A DNA stretch of 64,000 nucleotides from Brachyhypopomus gauderio (lineage: Eukaryota; Chordata; Actinopteri; Gymnotiformes; Hypopomidae): the NCBI RefSeq assembly GCF_052324685.1, contig NC_135212.1:10760438-10824437 (forward strand). Direction: 5' to 3'. The position numbers were made by a program, and so were the translations under genes. Below the pieces are notes generated by a model. It saw nothing but the letters and a program-made list of their open reading frames with translations, searched no databases and had not been told where the DNA came from. Positions 59,651 through 64,000 of this stretch are shown here, one piece after another. The stretch's first letter is position 1. Every line of letters begins with the position of its first letter.

Positions 59651-59845
59651 TGTGACGGGCGAGGAGTGCGGTCACGTCAGTCTCAGGGAAAAAGGAGGGT
59701 TTAATGATAACATGCACCAACTAAAGACCTGTGACAAGATTGAAATTAAGGATACAATAACCATCAGTCAACTGGTATTAAAATAAGACTTATATAGACA
59801 AATGACCCTCAGGTGGTGGCCTGACGGGCCCCCCGTATTGTGACA
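59651..59845 (-). mobile_element. LTR fragment, copy B
   Basis: The counterpart of 46926-47120 and 10515-10709. The neighbouring C homopolymer of copy A is absent here (ccgcccccaagg). Confidence 0.5.
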
Positions 59846-60250
59846 GACAGCTCATCCGCCCCCAAGGCAAACTTCACAATGTACCAAGTGTCCAAATTGT
59901 TCTTTTCAGGGAATGAACGAAAGCCTTGGCATGAAGTCTTTAATTAATATAAATGTGTTGTCCAAGTGCTTAGGATCAAGAAACGTTCATTAATATTTCA
60001 CTTGTAAATTAATGATATATTATGTCAGTGTGTATTGTTCTGTATCATCGGTTGGTCTTGTATCTACTCAATAACAAAAAATACAGATGTCATTTTTACA
60101 AACAGGGAATTCATGAATAAGGCCAGTGGAATCCAAGAGAAAAAAAGAGAAGACTTGTAAATGGACTCATTATACAGACAACTCCGTTACAGTTGGGAAT
60201 GTGCAGTTATAAATTACATGAAAATATACATTTTCATAGTTTTGTCCTAC

Positions 60251-61108
60251 CTTCAGTGTTCAGATGGAGATGATATTGGCCTTTATTAGCACCACTCACA
60301 TCATAGGTGTCTAATCTGTACCTTCCCGAGTCCTCCCTTTCTGTACTGGGCAGGGGCGATTTTAGGATCTGGTCTTTAGGGCTGCCCAGCCCCCAGTGCT
60401 CACGACAGAGGCACATTTTTTCTCACCAAAAAAGGCGAACTAGTATAAAAAAATTCTTATCAGAGAAAAAAAAGATTTATTTCCTTAAAATTACTTAATT
60501 TTACTTGTTAAGATTTTTTTTGCAGTGAAGAAACATACCTTCTCACCCCAGCTCAGGTGCTGGCTGCCTCGCAGATCCAGAAATGTAGAATGTGAACAGC
60601 TAGCTTACGACCAGAACACAATGCCAAGCTGTAGACAATTCTAGCAGCAAGCAGTCGCGTGAATGTGCCAACCAATCAGAAGAGATATAGTTGATAAGTG
60701 GACTGGTCACAAGCCTCGTTTTGAAGCAGGGTTGCCAGATTGGCCAGTCGAACCAAAGTATTGCGCAGGTGCAGAGCAAGTTTTTTGCACAATATAATAT
60801 TTTAAAAATGTGTTGAGCCAGGGGGTGCTGAGCAACCTCACGGTGGTGCTCTAGCACCACTAAAAATACCCTAGCCTCGCCCCTGGTACTGGGTATTATA
60901 ATGGTTCTCTTATCAGCTATAAACTGCCATCTTGGCTGATACAGTAAGATTCTGATCTTTTTATATTTTAAAATTACACTGCTATTTTCCTTCTTTAAGA
61001 TAATTTCATCCCCATCACCCAACTCCAGGTGAAGTTCCTGTCCCAGAGCTCCATAACAGGTAACATTCTGATTAACTCTGCAGACAGCAGGACCCACAGA
61101 CATCACAC
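60251..61108 (-). pseudogene. CD2-like IgV exon split by a MITE, copy B
   Basis: The exon borders match copy A. Subtracting the 535-bp MITE and its 8-bp duplication leaves 315 nt, the copy A length. The MITE introduces foreign sequence in the middle of the IgV domain just before the STEREDSG segment. The IgC2 and transmembrane exons are missing as in copy A. It is dead as a receptor. Confidence 0.75.
60351..60885. mobile_element. hAT-type MITE in the copy B IgV exon
   Basis: This 535-bp element has ends caggggcgattttagg and cctagcctcgcccctg and a perfect 8-bp duplication gtactggg (60343-60350 and 60886-60893). The uninterrupted exon in copy A (about 47635) proves the insertion and shows that it came after the A/B duplication. 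Confidence 0.95.
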
Positions 61109-61217
61109 CTGCACATGAAGAACAGCAAGAACATTGTCATTAACAGCAACACAAACCAATCATGGAGGATGTCCCAGTGAAGTTGATAACAGTTTTCCAC
61201 TGAGTGTTTTCAGCTGC

Positions 61218-61860
61218 TGTAATGCCCCGGAGGTCACGTGAGGACACAGTTGAGAGTTTATTACTTAAATCAAAAGTAATTTTAGTGGGAGAGGAGGAAA
61301 TAGATAGACTACCTACACGAAGAGCAGATACACGTTTACACTGACGATGGGGTATATTAAACATATATCACATCAGAACAAAGGGGTGTACATAAAAATT
61401 GCCAGAACTACATAGGGTGACAACTCAAATGACTATTTTAAATATAAGACCACAGGAGAAACATTGGAATACATCAGGGCAGACTCAAAATGGCTAAACG
61501 CTGAAACTAAGTAGACACTAAACTAAACACGAAACAGTAGTACTGACATGAACACGAGCATGAATCAGAGCTAAGAGGATAAGAAGATGAGGTAATTAAT
61601 AATTAGCTTACACAGATATATACAGCAAATACCGGAATACAACGAAGTTCACAATCAAAGACCACCAAAGACAAAAGAGAAATGCAGAGTATAAGTAGCC
61701 AGACTAATGAGGGATAAAACTAGATGCAGGTGACGGTGATAGCTGGGAACGAGGGGGTTGAACAGGGCCGTGAAAGTAAACAAAACACACATGGAAATGG
61801 AAAAACACGGAAGAGGGGAATAGACAGGGAGGTGATGGTGGGGTGGGGCAACACGTTACA
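61218..61860 (-). mobile_element. Solo LTR, copy B
   Basis: The orthologue of 47964-48612 and 9021-9686, with the perfect duplication gctgc (61213-61217 and 61861-61865). Confidence 0.85.
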
Positions 61861-61996
61861 GCTGCCCCGTGTCACTGCACCGGCTGTAGCTTGTACAGAT
61901 GGTGCTGGACTTCACGTGTCTCAGAGTCGTGGGTTCTTATAAACAACATTTAATTCTGTTTTCCAACACATGTGTGTCCTGTTTCAGCGCCCTGAG

Positions 61997-62707
61997 TGTT
62001 ATGTATGTTACTGCTGGGATGCATGCATGCTCTGTTTTAGGATTGAAGTGGATCCAGGTTCCAGACCGGGATTTCTGCAAATCCCTCTTCTAATTGGGAT
62101 GCTGCTCCGCCCCAGAAGATGGCCAAGGGGATATAAGGACAGCAGACAGGAGCAGAGAGAACTACTACAGGCCAGCAGCTGTAGTGGCAGCTTGGGGGCA
62201 CGCTTTATATATGGTGCAGACTTGTCTGTTGTATTGGCCTGACTTGTTGGCGTGTCTGTTTTAGTAAGGTTGGTTGTATTCATTGTGATCCTATATGTTA
62301 TGTGGTGTTCTGTGTTTTCCTTCCTTTTCCTCCCTCCCCTCTGGTTAGTAGGAAGTGACTGCCATGTTGTTTTGGGTTGGTTTTGTCTTTGTTTGTTGGT
62401 AGGGAGATTGATTTGTGTGTTTTTTTTTTGTTTGGGATTAGATGTAGCTGTATTTCCTTTCTAGTGTGGGGTTTGTTTGTTATGTTGGCATATGTCACTC
62501 CTGAAAACAATACCAGAGTTGTTTGGTATATGTATTTCTTTTTATATGATTATAATGACTTAAAGCCTATAAATATATAAAAAGTGTCTAATACAATCAC
62601 GCTAAAGTAGAACCCATGTGTGCTGTCTTTATTCGGTATTTAAAGTTATTATTACTTTTGTCACCTTGGACGCTGTTGTGGCCTATAGCCTAGAATGGGT
62701 CGTAACA
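61997..62707 (+). mobile_element. Solo LTR unique to copy B
   Basis: A 711-bp segment begins tgttatgtatgttac and ends ggtcgtaaca, flanked by the 4-bp duplication tgag (61993-61996 and 62708-62711). Copy A has the uninterrupted site near 48745 (cctgagttacatcac). No coding capacity is recognised, so it is a solo LTR of a retrovirus-like or other LTR family, inserted after the A/B duplication. Confidence 0.8.
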
Positions 62708-62821
62708 TGAGTTAGATCACATATACTGTACAGTTGATGCTTTCTTCACCTCCAAATTGTTGTGACTAGTGTTACAAAACATCCTTCACATTTTGTCGTC
62801 AAGGATGATTATATCAGCTAT

Positions 62822-63511
62822 AAGGGTGACATCATTACCCATGAGCCCTTGCGGCTCCAGCCCTGTTATGCGTATTATGTGGTGTTTATGTCTGTATAGT
62901 GTTATTAATGATTATTTATTATGTCTTATTAGTTAAGTCACCCCGGTCCATTTTTGTATGTACATGTGCATTATTCGAGTTCCCCCTCCATGTATGTGTA
63001 ACGTTGCCGTCTTCATGACCTCCCCATGTGTTTCATGTGCAAGGCCAAGCTATTTGAGGCCTTGAGTTTGATCTGACTGTGCATGTGAGTGCCAATTTTC
63101 TTGCGAGGTGAGAATAAAACCTCTGTTCTTGATAAGAATGGTCTTGTCTGCAGCCTCTTTCTCCCACACCACAATATAATAAGTTGGCACAACTTAAAAA
63201 AATTTGGAACTCTTGGTATGTAAAACGTACATTTTGAGGTTCATATACATGGGCAAGATAAGTTATCTGAACAAGATATAATAAGTTAGCATAACTTGAA
63301 TCATTTGGAATTATTTGTAGGCAATACTTAAAATCTGAAGTTTATATACCTGTGAAAAATAAATAATTGGAACAAAAAATTATAAGTGGGCTTAACTGTG
63401 AGTGAATTTCTTAAAAACTTAAGAGTTTGAGTTGGGATCAAAACTCAAAAATCGAGTGCAGTAAGTTGCCTTGAAATTGTGAGTTTTCTCAACTTTTTCG
63501 TTTTTACAGTG
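62822..63511 (+). mobile_element. Truncated CACTA-type element E4 at the end of copy B
   Basis: Copy B breaks off at about 62821, where the sequence jumps into the solo LTR carried by the E family (gtgacatcattaccc). It then continues to the E right end (gtttttacagtg, 63511). The left end and about 110 bp of module sequence present in copy A are missing. Confidence 0.65.
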
Positions 63512-63748
63512 CTGACATTATTGTATTTTCCCATTCATTTTGCAAAACAATTTTATTCTCAATAAAAGTTATTTATTGTTTCTTTATTTAAGGCAAATTA
63601 CTGTATCTACTATGGTGATATACTATACTAACATCTTTAACATATATGTAACATTGTTTTCATCTAAAGAGACTGTTGGAGCTGCCACGTGCCGTCGGAA
63701 CTGCCATCCCTTGCACTCTATTGACTGCTTATCGCGCTTCTTTGTTTG

Positions 63749-63790
<42 letters not shown>

Positions 63791-64000
63791 GATGGATATT
63801 AAAGACGTGCATAGCCCCCTGCTCAGCGTCCTGTTTGCATCCTGATGGCCTTCTGCGTCTCTGCACATAAAACAGCACACCGGGCAAAGTTATATATCGG
63901 TCCTGTAGAGAAGAGAGCTGGCTACAAGGAACGACAGAAGACTGATCCTCCCCCTGAAGTTGGATGGCTGCGGCCCCTAAACCTGACGCCCGGCCCACTC
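63512..64000. other. Unassigned flank with (AT)n microsatellite
   Basis: No gene is recognised. A (TA)n run lies at about 63753-63788. This is the first sequence on the right that is not shared with the modules. Confidence 0.5.

Larger units (their letters stand above)
49980..62821 (+). repeat. Segmental duplication, module copy B
   Basis: This is a near-identical tandem copy of 33810-48937 without the THAP element. It differs mainly by microsatellite length, a MITE in the IgV exon (60351-60885) and a solo LTR (61997-62707). Confidence 0.9.

Overview
This window looks like a ray-finned (teleost) fish genome. It holds spliced vertebrate-type genes (a CD2/SLAM-like immunoglobulin receptor and a gene with the N-terminal domain of fibrous sheath-interacting protein 2) in a very dense, nested crowd of hAT, CACTA-type and THAP-encoding DNA transposons, Ty3/gypsy-type LTR elements, solo LTRs, LINE tails and microsatellites. 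There are no bacterial-style operons, no tRNA or rRNA genes and no CRISPR array that I can see.

Layout. 1-4650: a foldback-like inverted repeat carrying a hAT MITE, then a decayed hAT transposase of the ZMYM1-like type. 4651-8724: a nest of a BED-finger hAT element, an LTR retrotransposon that inserted beside its right target duplication, and a second hAT inside the 5' LTR. 8725-30200: the first (inverted) copy of a two-gene module. Its CD2-like receptor gene (+) keeps in-phase IgV, IgC2 and transmembrane exons (9796-14133). Its FSIP2-like gene (-) is a 5'-truncated pseudogene (26429-27868). Between them is a CACTA-type element split by a young Ty3/gypsy element (18420-23525). 28665-33571: two CACTA-type elements in opposite orientation, several solo LTRs and a LINE 3' end. 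33810-48937: module copy A, with a THAP-encoding element (34125-37406) inserted just upstream of a CRE/TATA promoter, an intact 11-exon FSIP2-like gene (+, 39407-42566) and a lone IgV exon (-). 49980-62821: module copy B, again with an intact FSIP2-like gene (52239-55392). Its IgV exon is split by a MITE, and one extra solo LTR is present. The end of the window is CACTA-type sequence and unassigned DNA with an (AT)n tract.

How it fits together. One CD2-like/FSIP2-like module became three: two head-to-tail copies (A, B) and one inverted copy. CACTA-type elements sit at the module edges. The survivors are complementary: the inverted copy keeps the complete receptor exons and a dead FSIP2-like gene, while A and B keep intact FSIP2-like genes and have lost the receptor's IgC2 and transmembrane exons. 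Insertions found in one copy and absent from the matching site in another give a relative history of the locus.
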